DNA of 64,000 nt, taken from the NCBI GenBank assembly GCA_015179025.1, contig WHUX01000037.1:124001-188000 (forward strand). Reading direction: 5' to 3'. This DNA comes from Terfezia claveryi (taxonomy: Eukaryota > Ascomycota > Pezizomycetes > Pezizales > Pezizaceae). The notes under the pieces are model-generated. The model was not told where the DNA came from, searched no databases, and saw only the letters and a program-made list of their open reading frames with translations. Of this stretch, positions 21,655 through 31,966 are shown piece after piece. Every line of letters begins with the position of its first letter. Within the stretch, counting starts at the first letter, position 1. Both the position numbers and the translations under genes were made by a program.

Positions 21655-21760
21655 ACAAGGAATAGATACAAGGAATACGTAGAAGGAATAGAAGGGATTA
21701 AAGGAATACGTAGAGGGAATAGAAGGAATTAAAGGAATACAAGGGAATACAAGGGATTAT
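21655..21760 (+). repeat. purine-rich minisatellite
   Basis: A unit of about 38 bp, beginning AAGGAATACGTAGA and ending AAGGGATTA or AAGGAATTA, occurs about two and a half times. Shorter AAGGGAATAC units follow. Confidence 0.7.
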
Positions 21761-21790
21761 ACACTACCTATCTTGGCCTTTCCTATACGG

Positions 21791-21836
21791 TGAATACGCA
21801 AAGGAGGGTGTTGTGCCAACCAGACTATGAATACGA
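21791..21836 (-). repeat. short insertion with core TAGTCTGGTTGGCACAA, flanked by an 8-bp duplication
   Basis: On the minus strand the core reads TAGTCTGGTTGGCACAA followed by CACCCTCC. The direct repeat TGAATACG flanks the insert (21791-21798 and 21828-21835). Twenty-six bases (21802-21827) are identical to 31941-31966. Confidence 0.7.
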
Positions 21837-22471
21837 GCATTGTCTGGCTGTCGCTGCCCTAGGTATATGTATATAAATTCACAGTGGGTAAAAATCCATC
21901 TGCTACGGTGGATTTTATGAAGAAATTGCCCCGGGGAACTTTTGCCACCTAGGCACAAACGTAAACCACAGCATACCACGGCTACACAGCATACCTACTT
22001 CTCTACTCCGGGTGGTCTTCCCCAGATGAGCATTTGGATTCGACAGTGGCCTTGAAGAATACAAGACAGTGAACAAGTGGAGAGAGGGCTTCGGTCAAGG
22101 TCAGTCTTCAGCTGGACAGAAGAAGCTCCATCAGGTCACCCCTGAACTCATTTAAGTCTGATGCACCGAACAAGCCGCATGATAGTTCTAGTCAAGAATG
22201 AGCTGGTGATTGAACAGAAGTGCCTATTTAATCTACCCATGCCGTTGCTCGCTTCCGGGGTGCCTACGGCCACACGCATGTACATACATACTTAAGGTAC
22301 TGAGGTACGTCTGGTTGCCTGCTCCTTCCTTGCTCACATCCTTTTGACATGAAGTAACATGGCAGTTGCAGTTAATTTAGCGGTGAGATATCCGTATAAC
22401 GAATAAACACAACCAACCTGTTTTTAATTTAAGATAACCACCGTCTCGGTTGGTGGGATTCCAGCCCACAT

Positions 22472-22684
22472 TTGCTCAAATCCCCTTGCAATTGCATTGC
22501 TTGCCCTTGTGCAGGGATAGCTTGTGCACTTATTGCACTTATTGGCACACCCGTCAACAAGCAGGAGGCAAACTCAGAGCGAATTGTTCCAACAGTTTGT
22601 TGTGCCGATCAGTTCAAGGAGACGGCGTTTCAGATTTCCTATTATCTGATCAAGGCGAGAGCTGCCTTGCCGAGAATAAAGTAA
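22472..22684 (+). pseudogene. small Cys-rich frame, possible hydrophobin remnant
   Basis: The frame gives 70 residues with seven cysteines, including CNCIACPC, then ACALIALIGTPV and, 20 residues on, VCCADQF. The hydrophobic run after a Cys and the later VCC resemble the middle of a class I hydrophobin (a secreted amphipathic surface protein). The upstream part with signal peptide and first Cys pair is missing, and the last Cys pair is also missing. It may be a decayed gene or chance. I am not confident. Confidence 0.2.
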
Positions 22685-22956
22685 AATATTCCCACGCGAG
22701 GTTTTGCGGATTTCAGCTTGGGTTCAAACACGCAAGACATCCTTGGAATTAAGGATGTGTACGGAGGCAATCCGGCAAAAGTATTCCCGTCCCGTATTGA
22801 TCAGCTCACCACTGGTATCGTCACAGTCTAGAAAAACTTCAGAATTCCAGCAACTTCATTCGGTGTTCTAGGCCGGAAAGACATCCCAGGGAGGATAATA
22901 ATCTCCAGCTTTTCTGCACGACCTAAGGTAGGGGCTTTTGATACATAAAAAAAAAT

Positions 22957-23006
22957 TTGACGTATGTAACAATTGCAAGATTTGATGTATGTAACAATTG
23001 CAAGAT
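22957..23006 (+). repeat. 25-bp tandem duplication
   Basis: Two adjacent 25-bp copies (22957-22981 and 22982-23006) differ at one position. The unit contains TATGTAACAATTGCAAGAT. It is a simple local duplication. Confidence 0.9.
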
Positions 23007-23092
23007 TTTGCGCAGTATATCAAGTCATTATGGTTTATCTACTCAAGATACCAGTATTGCTTCGACCGTTTCTGGGCCCATCACAAGATGGG

Positions 23093-24268
23093 TCAATGCC
23101 CCGCCGTACTATTCCCAGGTGCTGTGCCATTATTATGCCCTGGGCAGGTGTCTGCAAAGCAGATGATACTCTTCTTCACTGATCTGTTCCCACTCAAGTC
23201 CTCGCACTTGAGCACTAACTCAAAAACAGATGCCTCGATCACTAATGTCCCATCTGGACGCCGCACCCACTTTGTCTGCCCCACATTCCGCTTATACTTT
23301 AATACCACAACTTCCCCACTTTTGACCTGCTCCCCAATACCATTGATCTGTGCGTCTATTTTCGGATCTGGATCACACTCATCCCAGCACCACCACTTCA
23401 CCTCATAACGATCTTTTTGACCGTCCTGAACAGGCTTCAAATCGGTCCCAGCGACAGGAGGCTCTGTATCTCTAACATCCCATGGGTCAGCGACTTGCGT
23501 CGCCGTTGCGCCAAAGATATCTGTTGCGGCGAGCGTAAAGGCATGGAACCCCAACCCCAACCCACTGATTACATCTTGTTGCGCTCGGGCAACGATATGT
23601 CCAGTCCCGTTTGTCCAGATGTAATTGACTTTATCTCCTTCGGGGTCATAGGAATCGGTGCCGTCAAGTATTGCAAGGCCACTGTTGGGTTCACCGCGAC
23701 ATTCCCAGTAGGGACTGTTCTCAATCTTTGCCACCACGACCGGAGGGCGATTAGGGCGGACATCGCTTCTTAGGGTTGCTGTCACGCTTTTCCCAGAGTT
23801 TCCCAAAACAGTGACGGTCAACACGTTTGTGATGTTACCCACATGGGCGGGCACGGTGAGGGTTACGGTGAAATTCCTGGTTGCTTGTGGGAAGAGGGAG
23901 AAGGATGGTGGGTTTACGCCGGTAACGAAGTTGCCGTCGTCAGTTGCTGTGAAGGTGTATGTGTCGGCTTCTTCACCGAGGTTTTTCACTCCGAAAATGT
24001 AGCTTGAGGAATGTTGCTCTCTTAGGACTTTTGGAAACGGAGTATATATCTCCACTCCGCCTATCTCACGGCCGATATTTTGGTGGGAACTGGGAATCCT
24101 CCCAAGGGTTCGGGAGATAATTGGCGGAATGAGGGCATCGGCGGCGCCAGATAATAGGCCTATGGGGATCATGGCGTAGAAAAAGCTTGCCATCAGCGAA
24201 CTCCATTGTGTGGGGGCCCGCATTGCGAAAGCTTTCACCTGGGAATTCTCAAGAAGCTGCGAAAGCAA
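23093..24268 (-). CDS. extracellular protein with PKD-like domains (5' end uncertain)
   Basis: An open frame of up to 391 residues ends at TGA 23095-23093. The body is rich in beta-sandwich-type sequence and N-glycosylation sequons. One region, GTDSYDPEGDKVNYIWTNGTG, is a good PKD/Ig-like match (D-S-x-D-P-x-G-D), and residues of about 95-160 may form another sandwich domain. A Cys-containing tail follows (WCWDECDPD, CFADTCPGH). The N-terminal part has a hydrophobic stretch, SSLMASFFYAMIPIGLLSG, that could be a signal or membrane segment. A good 3' splice site (TTTCGCAG) lies at 24257, so the frame is probably the last exon of a longer gene whose upstream exons I could not find. A role at the wall or outside the cell is inferred. 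Confidence 0.6.
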   Translation of the reverse strand: MLSQLLENSQVKAFAMRAPTQWSSLMASFFYAMIPIGLLSGAADALIPPIISRTLGRIPSSHQNIGREIGGVEIYTPFPKVLREQHSSSYIFGVKNLGEEADTYTFTATDDGNFVTGVNPPSFSLFPQATRNFTVTLTVPAHVGNITNVLTVTVLGNSGKSVTATLRSDVRPNRPPVVVAKIENSPYWECRGEPNSGLAILDGTDSYDPEGDKVNYIWTNGTGHIVARAQQDVISGLGLGFHAFTLAATDIFGATATQVADPWDVRDTEPPVAGTDLKPVQDGQKDRYEVKWWCWDECDPDPKIDAQINGIGEQVKSGEVVVLKYKRNVGQTKWVRRPDGTLVIEASVFELVLKCEDLSGNRSVKKSIICFADTCPGHNNGTAPGNSTAGH

Positions 24269-24857
24269 CAGTTATATTAAGTAAATGGGCGTCTGCTGGA
24301 TGGCTTATCTTCTTTTCAAAAGGAGACCCAGATCGAGGATGATGGTCCACTTTTCATTCCCAACCCCCACTGTCAGTGTGTCACCGATACATGTCCGTGA
24401 TGACTACCAACAATGCATGGCGGCATGGGAAACATGTAGTGGTATACGGCGCCTTTCCGACCCACTCGTGACAAATTGATAAGGGTAGGAACCCAGAATA
24501 GACATACATATCTACTCTATTGGAAAAAATTCTAGTGTACATAATACCTGATTTAATGGTTCAAATTTGTTCTACAGTCTTTTAATGGTTCGATTGGTTC
24601 TACAGGTGGCTTTTATGACTAGTTACACCAGATGAATGTGACTGCCTTATTAGGAAATTCTATACCGAGTCGTGGCCTAGTCTGGTTGGCACGTCGTGGC
24701 CTAGCTTAAGCTTAGTGAAGTAGTGGGTAAGTGTATCTTTGCCATTATTTTTAGTTTATTCTTTTGCTTGTGTTAACATTATTAATGATAGAGCCTATAT
24801 AATATCTGTATGTACATATATAATTATTTAGCTTCCTGATATGTGCCTTAAAATGGT
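24269..24857. other. intergenic spacer
   Basis: No gene is seen, although the missing 5' exons of the PKD-like gene could lie in the first 200 bases. One member of the short-insertion family is at 24669-24704. Confidence 0.45.
24669..24704 (+). repeat. short insertion TAGTCTGGTTGGCAC flanked by a 12-bp direct repeat
   Basis: GTCGTGGCCTAG occurs at 24669-24680 and again at 24693-24704. The unique sequence between the copies completes the core TAGTCTGGTTGGCAC. Confidence 0.75.
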
Positions 24858-27053
24858 CTAACGATGATCCTTCCCCACCCCTGCCTTCCTCCTCTCACTC
24901 TGAATAAACTCATGCTGACTTCGAAAGCTCCTCCTACTCCCATCCTTTAACGCGGGATCATATGTCCCATTTCCCCTAACAACCGTTTCATTCAATACCC
25001 TATTCTCCGGATAACCTCCGCCCCAGCAGTACTTATCAAAACACCCTTTGCACTTTTCCCCAAGTGGAATATTCGCCCGCTCTTTACTCCTCTGCATGAT
25101 GGCACAGCCGACGCATTCCTTCCATTTGGCTACTGCGGGGGAGGAGGCATTTGTATTTGTGTTATTTGGTTTAGGGGATTGAGAGATTTGTAGCTCGCCG
25201 TTATCGAAGAAGCCCAAGATTTCGGCGGTGATGTAGTCGAGTTGGAAAGTGGATGTGTTTGTATAGTAGGACCAGGGAGCGTTGGGGAGATAGAGAATCA
25301 AGGGGCCTGCGAATGACGAATGGGAGGAGATTCCATTGCGGGGAGTTGTGGCGGTGTAGTTCGAGCTGTTGCAGCCAAAGAAGACGGGGTTGTAGTTTAA
25401 TTCTTGAGTAACCCAGGTTTTGAAGTCTTCCGGGACATATGGGAAGGGGACGACACCCACGTCCCCCGGTTTGGATTGTGAGAGCAAGTTTTGCGTCCGT
25501 TTTTGGGTGTTTACGAGGGAAGATCCGTTGGGCCAGTGTTGGTGCGTGTCGGCGGAGGAGTCGACGGCGAAAATGAAATCTATGTTCCGGGCGGGCTGGA
25601 GAAGAGGCCAGAATGGGATGTTTTGGTTATCAAGGCCACCGTCAGCAAGGGAGAGGGATGATTGGTTCTGAGTAAGGTTGGGGAGGGTTGAGTTTGAGCC
25701 CGGAAAGCCCTGGAAGGGGTTTGGGTACTGACCGGAGAGGAGGTATTTCTATAGTAAGAATATGCTCTAGACAACTATAAACTTGGGTAGGGGAGGGGCT
25801 CTATGGAAAATGATACTCACGTCGGCGATATCTTCGTTTCCGCCTTCTACTTTACTTAGGGTGTCGGCCAGGAGTTTCTCAACTGCGCCTTTGAGGTATG
25901 CCCAGATCCTACTTTCTTTCTTACCCTCAGCTCTCGTCTTTCCTACCCTCGCGAGGATGCCAGAGAATAAACTGGAGCTCGTTCCCATGATGAAAGCCCC
26001 TATGTCAAAGCTTGTAACGCAGTTACTCCGGTTCTGGGGAAACCCGCCTTGCATGCTGGTCCCCAGGTATTTCATGGGATAGAAGTAGTTCACTTCCCTA
26101 TCCCAGCTTCCGAACGTGTACGGCGTACTTTCATAAATCGTCGAATTTTTCTCAATAACCTTTTGCCCTGGCCTCCTCCCATCAGAGATTGAAATTGGGT
26201 AAGGCATGCCACTCCTTTGAAACGACCTTGTATCCTGAATTTTCGACCAAGTGATATTCGAGCCCCCACTAGGATTAAGCAGCTGTCTTCCCAACGCGAG
26301 AGACCAATAGTCCGTCAATGTCACTACAAACCCAGCTTTTGCTTTCTCCATGACTTGATCCTTGATCCCGAGTAGGTATTTGAAAACTCCCTCTAAGTGA
26401 TGTTTGGGGTCTCCTCTGACTCCGGTAACAAGGTTCTTGTCTAAATGCCAATGGTTATCCCGGAGATCATCTATGGACGCAAAATCATTCAATGCACTCC
26501 CTCCCACGAGCCAGTTGCCCCCAGACAAGCCGGCCATGTAATTCATCCCCTGCAACAACCCCGAGAACTCGGGGACCTTAGATGTCCGATTGTCAAGTGC
26601 CCTGAATATCCCTGCTCCATTAAGCATAGCCCTTAACCCACCCCCAGAGAATGCGATGGCTGTATTTGGCCGTAGTGAACCATTGTTAAATATCCGATCT
26701 GCTTCTTGGGGAATGAGTCCTGCTGCTAGAGCGAATGGACGGAGATATCCTGCTGTGGACTTGGATCGTGAGGAGATATAGTTCGCTTCATTGGGATCTA
26801 AGCCAGCGGTGGAGGGGCGGATGTATATAATATTTGACGGACAGGAGCCTTTGATGGGGGCATAGGACGGCCATTCAGAGCGATTTTCGCCTAGGCTCAA
26901 TGGGCTGTGCAATTTCATATCAATGCGGGAAGGGAGATTGGGAGGTTTGTACCATCGTGGGTTATCTCGGGGATTGGATAGTACGGCGAGACCATAGAGG
27001 GAGAATAACTCTAAACAAAAGAGAAATATCAACACCGGCGAGTCTCCTTGCAT
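24858..27053 (-). CDS. phospholipase B / lysophospholipase (cPLA2 family), secreted
   Basis: A secreted or wall-bound fungal phospholipase B that removes acyl chains from phospholipids and lysophospholipids. Two exons fit: 27053-25821 and 25748-24858, with a 72-bp intron (GTGAGT to CTATAG), giving 707 residues. The first 25 residues are a signal peptide. The family motifs are all present: CPSN, the oxyanion loop FSGGGLRAMLNGAG at about 135, the nucleophile motif GLSGGNW at about 180, and ADGGLDNQNIPFWPLL carrying the catalytic Asp in exon 2. Many NxS/T sequons occur, and a Cys-rich end (CVGCAIM, CKGCFDKYCWGGG) is typical of the family. No GPI signal is obvious at the C-terminus, which ends KAGVGKDHR, so the enzyme is probably released. 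Confidence 0.95.
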
Positions 27054-27233
27054 CTCTGCCCGTATAAAGAAGTTGGCTTGTTTGTTACTTTCTCATTATT
27101 TCATTAAAAAGGTATATGTATATTGAACATCCTACAAGAGTAGGGAGACTAATTGAACGACTAATGGTGATATCACTCAAGCCGATGACAATAAGTCTGG
27201 CGGGTCACTTGCGAGTCACTTAGCAACTTATCC

Positions 27234-27997
27234 CTAGCGTGGGGCAATCGGAAATCTACTCCCTATACTCAATCTCTTACTGCCGTGTTTTTTCGGCGCC
27301 GGCGCCGACTGTTGCGGTACATAGCCATCATACTCCGGAATTAACTGTCTCGGCCCAGAGGCCCCCTCTCCAGGTACTCCAGGCTGTGTCCATGCATCAG
27401 TGGAGTTATAATAATGCACTGGATAGCCTGGCCATGGGCCTTGTTCATGGACTACAGCTGGTTGGGGAGCGGGTGGTTGGTAAGTATAATTCCCACAGGA
27501 ATATTGTGGTAGTGATGCCACCGGAGGATTTGCTGGGGTCTTCTTGCTGAGTCTTCGTTTACAGCACCAAGTGCAGAGGAGGGCAAAGAAGACGATTAAC
27601 GCTGCAAGGATGCCCAACAAGAGACCTGGGTTAGAAGCTCCAGTAGGCGCACTTTGGCTCTCGGACCCAGAATCATAGGTGTATGGGGTTTCGGTGGACG
27701 ACGGGATGGGGCCGTCATGGTTGAGGCTAGTTACAGCTTCCTGGGAAGAGGCCGTTAGAAATACTACAGACATGGCTGGTATTGTTATTAATAACCTGCA
27801 CCGGTGAGATTAATGTATGCTTGTGCGATATCGTATGCTTGGGAAAGGCTTTCTGGATCTGACTGTGGTGGGCAAAACTTTGAGGCATGATCAGAAGTCT
27901 TATATACCGTTTCTTGAACGGCATCTTGTTTCAAGATGACCCAAACATCAGATGCTTGTTTCGAGTTATCTGATAAATCGCAACTGGTTATGGCCAA
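27234..27997 (-). CDS. single-pass membrane protein with degenerate CFEM-like ectodomain
   Basis: The clear part is 27773-27234. It has a Ser/Thr-rich stalk, one membrane helix (GLLLGILAALIVFFALLC), the basic stop KRR, then a Pro/Tyr-rich cytoplasmic tail with YQPPAP and PGVPGEGASGP. Upstream, 27990-27790 reads as a CFEM-like domain (SDVWVILKQDAVQETVY, KFCPPQSDPESLSQAYDIAQAY). The terminal helix pattern is CFEM-like but most of the usual eight cysteines are absent. The two parts should be joined by an intron near 27787-27730 (branch-like TTTCTAAC, acceptor TTCCCAG), but I could not find donor and acceptor in matching phase. The 5' end is also unclear: an in-frame stop and a TAGTCTGGTTTGGCC palindrome sit there. 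It may be a damaged gene. Confidence 0.5.
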
Positions 27998-28006
27998 ACC
28001 AGACTA
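27984..28006 (-). repeat. imperfect palindromic member of the TAGTCTGGTTGG family
   Basis: The minus strand reads TAGTCTGGTTTGGCC followed by ATAACCAG. This is an imperfect version of the perfect head-to-head palindrome at 55572-55595. It sits at the apparent 5' end of the CFEM-like coding segment. I see no clear flanking duplication here. Confidence 0.5.
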
Positions 28007-28699
28007 TGTCTGTTCATACCTACTAGTTCCCATCGGCCACTACGACGGGATTCACTAAATTTGAAACGCAATAACTCTGTGTTTATAGACAAAAGAAAAG
28101 ATTCACAAGACACCGCCCAATAAAGGCACAAGCCAAGCCAAACATATTACAAGGATTTGGTAAAGATAGACGCCCCCGAAAAAGACCGGCCACTATGAAC
28201 ACGGCAGAACCCACAAAAACAAACCTCATAATTATTCGCCCAGATAGCCCAATACCAGAACTATGGACGTGCCAAAAACAGGTATATAAATGAAATGCCA
28301 CACTGGGCAAAAAGAAATTAAAATAAAGGCGCCCTGCCATCTATAGAATTGAATGAAATGGATACACATATACTAAGAATTTAGATATGTTACCTATATG
28401 ATGGCAACCCCGCCTTCACTCACGGGCTTCATCTTTTTGCTCTCTGCGTGATGGGCCACATTCGGCCATGGCTTCTTATTGACGTTGCCAGTACCTGAGG
28501 ATTACCGTGCTTATTCTCAGATTAGCCCCTACAGCTTTGGTGTTGATAGGCAGAAAAACCCAAAAGTACCCTGCAGAGCGTTTCGCTTATCGTCCTTTGG
28601 ATTGGCTATTTCTTCAGTGTCTGGTCTCTTGCCGCTTCAACTTCCCTTCTCCATCGCAAGCTGTTAGCTATTGCTAAACTCCCCGTGGGCGGCTCGGAA
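28007..28699. other. intergenic spacer
   Basis: The sequence is AT-rich with no supported gene. It probably holds the 5' flank of the 27.2 kb gene and the 3' flank of the 28.7 kb gene. Confidence 0.45.
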
Positions 28700-30349
28700 T
28701 TAAGGGATGAAGGTGGGGCTCACTCCTACAAAAGTACGGCCTGTGGCTGCAGATGGAGGTGAAGGTGAGGGATAGCTTGGTGGTTGGCGACCAAAGAACA
28801 TTTCTGGCGTACTCGTCCCAGCTTCGCGTGTGATCGGCGAGGCCGGGGTCATTGGTTGAGAAGAGTATACACTACTCGAGCCTGAGAGGTATTTTTCTTT
28901 ATTCTGACCTAGTGACACATTGAGGTGCCCTCCGGGGCTCCTTTCTGGTGCCCATCCGTAGAAGCTGCTTTCCCACTTCTTCTCTGCCTCTAATGCTGAC
29001 TGTGACTGAGACTCCCCGAACTCAAAGTTGAATTGTGATAATCCTGACAACCGTTGAATCACCTCTGGTGGGATAGGTTTACCCTGTGCCTGTTGCTCCT
29101 CGTATTTCCTGATCATGTCCCGGTAGCCCTCCCATCCAAGTTGTTCTTCAACCGTCGATAGACTCCTTGCACCATTGCTTTTACCGCTAGGATTTCGCGA
29201 TATTGGACTGACCAGTTCCAGGGGGTACTCTGCTTCAAGACTATTCGTTGCACCTGGTCTAGTAACCAAGTTTGTGGGTTTGCTCTTGTGCTTTGAGGGA
29301 TAGCGAGAGGCAACTGCGCTTGTAGGGGTCGGTAAAGGTGGGCTGGAAACATTATAGAATTCGTGGTGTGTACGCTCAGGTTTCATGCTGGAAACTGTTG
29401 ATATTGCCTTACTCCTTCTTTCACCTAAAACCGCACACTTTGAGAGTGGGCTTACTGGTGACACAGGCGAAACATTACTTGGAGACGCACCTCCCAGCCT
29501 ACCTCGAGGTCGCGGTGGAACTGGAGGTGCAAACTTTGTTGCGACTGGTGGCAGGCGGGGTTTACTCATTACACCCATGTTGTATAAATGGGCAGTACTG
29601 TTAGTATTATTCTCCTCATCAGTCCAGGGAGCACCTCTCTGAATCCCTTTCCTACTCGCACTACCAAAATGGATTCCGAGGTCTGACACGGAAGAGTTAT
29701 CAAAACCCTTATTCCCAATATTCTTTTGCTCTCTCTCCCTTCTCTGCTTCTTCAAGCACAATATCAGATACCATAAACCGACACACATTCCCAAAAATAC
29801 AGTGCCTCCAACTGCAATGGCCACAATGATTGGTATTGACAGATCGCTGCCTTTTTTGTTCGCTGTTGTGTTACCCTCAGAGCTATTATCATTACTGCTG
29901 TTGCTAACAGTGGTGGGCGTGATGGAGGGTGATGTCGTAGAGCCAATGCTGGTTGTGGTGGTCGACGGAGTTGCTGTTGAATCCGCAACAAGAGTCGTCA
30001 CGGACCCTATGTCTACACTGGCTGGAGCGGTGATCTCAAGATTACACAGTTCGATATTTAGCACTTCATATTTCTGAGCATCTTCCGGGTTTCCTCCACA
30101 TTTACTGTTGGCACAGGATTTCAAGCTTTCCAATCTCCAGCCGCCAGAGTGCTTGCAGAACGCATCCATTTCAGTTTGTGTTTTGGGCCGGCAGTCTTGC
30201 ACACATTTTGGCATGGCAGAGGTTTGACGACCAATAACTGCACGAGAAGTGATTGCAGATGAAAGTCCACAGAAGTAAAGCACTGTGATGATAAGAATCG
30301 GTAATGAGAAGTTAGGACCAGTGCGGCCCAAGGTCGCCGATGTTGCCAT
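28700..30349 (-). CDS. single-pass surface protein with CFEM-like Cys domain and long cytoplasmic tail
   Basis: A single exon of 549 residues starts at ATG 30349. A signal peptide occupies residues of about 15-35 (LPILIITVLYFCGLSSAI). A six-Cys ectodomain follows, with PKCVQDC, FCKHSGGW, KSCANSKCG and ELCNLE. The leading PxCxxxC resembles CFEM, but the domain has six rather than eight Cys. Then comes a Ser/Thr-rich stalk, a membrane helix (IPIIVAIAVGGTVFLGMCVGL) and a cytoplasmic tail of about 340 residues rich in Pro and Ser, with PPRPRGR and SPVSPVSP. This resembles fungal wall-sensor or adhesin-like membrane proteins. It shares its architecture with the smaller neighbour at 27.2 kb on the same strand. 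The exact ligand, such as haem for true CFEM proteins, is unknown. Confidence 0.75.
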   Translation of the reverse strand: MATSATLGRTGPNFSLPILIITVLYFCGLSSAITSRAVIGRQTSAMPKCVQDCRPKTQTEMDAFCKHSGGWRLESLKSCANSKCGGNPEDAQKYEVLNIELCNLEITAPASVDIGSVTTLVADSTATPSTTTTSIGSTTSPSITPTTVSNSSNDNSSEGNTTANKKGSDLSIPIIVAIAVGGTVFLGMCVGLWYLILCLKKQRREREQKNIGNKGFDNSSVSDLGIHFGSASRKGIQRGAPWTDEENNTNSTAHLYNMGVMSKPRLPPVATKFAPPVPPRPRGRLGGASPSNVSPVSPVSPLSKCAVLGERRSKAISTVSSMKPERTHHEFYNVSSPPLPTPTSAVASRYPSKHKSKPTNLVTRPGATNSLEAEYPLELVSPISRNPSGKSNGARSLSTVEEQLGWEGYRDMIRKYEEQQAQGKPIPPEVIQRLSGLSQFNFEFGESQSQSALEAEKKWESSFYGWAPERSPGGHLNVSLGQNKEKYLSGSSSVYSSQPMTPASPITREAGTSTPEMFFGRQPPSYPSPSPPSAATGRTFVGVSPTFIP

Positions 30350-31940
30350 CTATGTGAGGACGAGGTGGTTAGCAGTCACCGATGTATATATTGAGATGCT
30401 ACCTATAGAAGTAAAAGCGTACAAAGAAAGAAGCAAAGTTGGGCGCAACTTTGAGCAAACCTATGCCCGCGTTGTTGATCGAAAGCAGTCCAGCTAGCTA
30501 TTGACAAAGGTTTTCCATGAATTGATTCGAGGATACCAAAGACAACCTTCTAAGTGCCACACAAAGAGCGAGTGATAATTGGCGTCGACTCGAGCCCTGA
30601 AATAGTTCTGGATTCCGCCGTTTTCAAGAATATAGAAAATAATTCTAGAAGGCAAAAAGACTGCAACCAAAAACGAAAAGAAAACAGAAGCATTCCCGGG
30701 GTAAGGCGACTTGATAATTAAACGGTGGAATGGGCGCGTGGATATTTTTTTGGAGAGGGAGAGGAGGGGGGAGGGGTATATGCGCGAGCTACCCTGCTAG
30801 TACAGTATAACCCCCGAGAGCGGAGAACTTAAACCGTATCCAGGCACAGAGAAGCGCGGTGATATTACCCCTCCACTGCGACATGGGTGCCAACCATGGA
30901 TGGTGGTACACCAAGGTGCAAGAGACTTGTGATCCGGATGTTATATACATTATATGCAGTTGGTATTGCACCTATGCCCTTCGTATATTCAGCTTTCTTA
31001 AGTTGTCATTAATCGATCTGCAGCAGAGTACGGCATTTAGCGAAGTCGATCATAACAAGTAGTCAACTATAGTCAACGGTCGCCACCTGGGCCGTACTTA
31101 TATAAGGGCAATCATCCATAACCAGTTGGTTTTCCGAGATTTGCGTCCCTACCCGATCCTTATGGTTTCATAACCCTTCCTAAAACAAAGGTACAGGCGA
31201 TATATTGCACCTCTGTCTACCTTCTTGCGCAAGCTCAGCCATAATCTGCGAACTAGCTCAAGAGCCCCATGTATACTTTTCAGGGTAGTGACTCCAGGCA
31301 CCTTGCTTCTTGTGGGAGCGTTGATACCTACATACTTGTATAGTCCCGGGATATAGTCCCGGTCGATATGCATCAGGGGCCCCACTGTCACATTAATTTG
31401 AACTCAAGCTATGTGCAAGGCAGCTCTACCGACCGCGGAAGCCGAATCAATTCCAGTAAAAGACGAAAGATTTGAAAGTATGGATGCAAAGTAACCGCGC
31501 CTAGCGTACAGACCTGTCGTCAACAGCTGTGCCATCGCTAAGACTCTAAATATAGCGTGTTACAGATATCGGCTAGCGCTTACTACCTGTATCTTCAAAT
31601 GCAAAATACAACATATATATATTACCACAGACTGATACAAGTTGATAGTTGACATCAATGACGAGTAGGTGACTGTGCATTTGATACCATTGGCAAGCGT
31701 TTCCTGACCGGCATTGGCGGGCTTGGGCATGTGCGGATGTTGATAGAAACAAGCCGCATCACAATATGTCTTCGGAATCAATTTTCATAGCCAGCACTCT
31801 GTTTCTCAAGACTGGAAATTTGGTATATATGTAGGATGCCCATGTGCCCTGCCCGCATCTAAAAGTTAATTCAGTGCTGACATACATATACGGACTTATA
31901 GACGTGGACACCACCACGCGATACCCGTTTCCCCCTCCAC

Positions 31941-31966
31941 AGGAGGGTGTTGTGCCAACCAGACTA
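31941..31966 (-). repeat. member of the TAGTCTGGTTGG family, 26-bp copy
   Basis: The minus strand reads TAGTCTGGTTGGCACAA and then CACCCTCCT. It is identical over 26 bases to 21802-21827, about 10 kb away. I see no clear flanking duplication. Confidence 0.7.

Larger units (their letters stand above)
20600..22449. other. intergenic spacer
   Basis: The first few hundred bases should hold the promoter and 5' UTR of the minus-strand proline-rich gene. No other gene is supported. It holds a GGAATA-rich minisatellite at 21655-21760 and one member of the short-insertion family at 21791-21836. Confidence 0.5.

Noticed and set aside
28083..28340. Minus-strand hydrophobic frame of 85 codons
   Set aside because: Its hydrophobicity comes from A/T-rich composition of a spacer and no signals support it.
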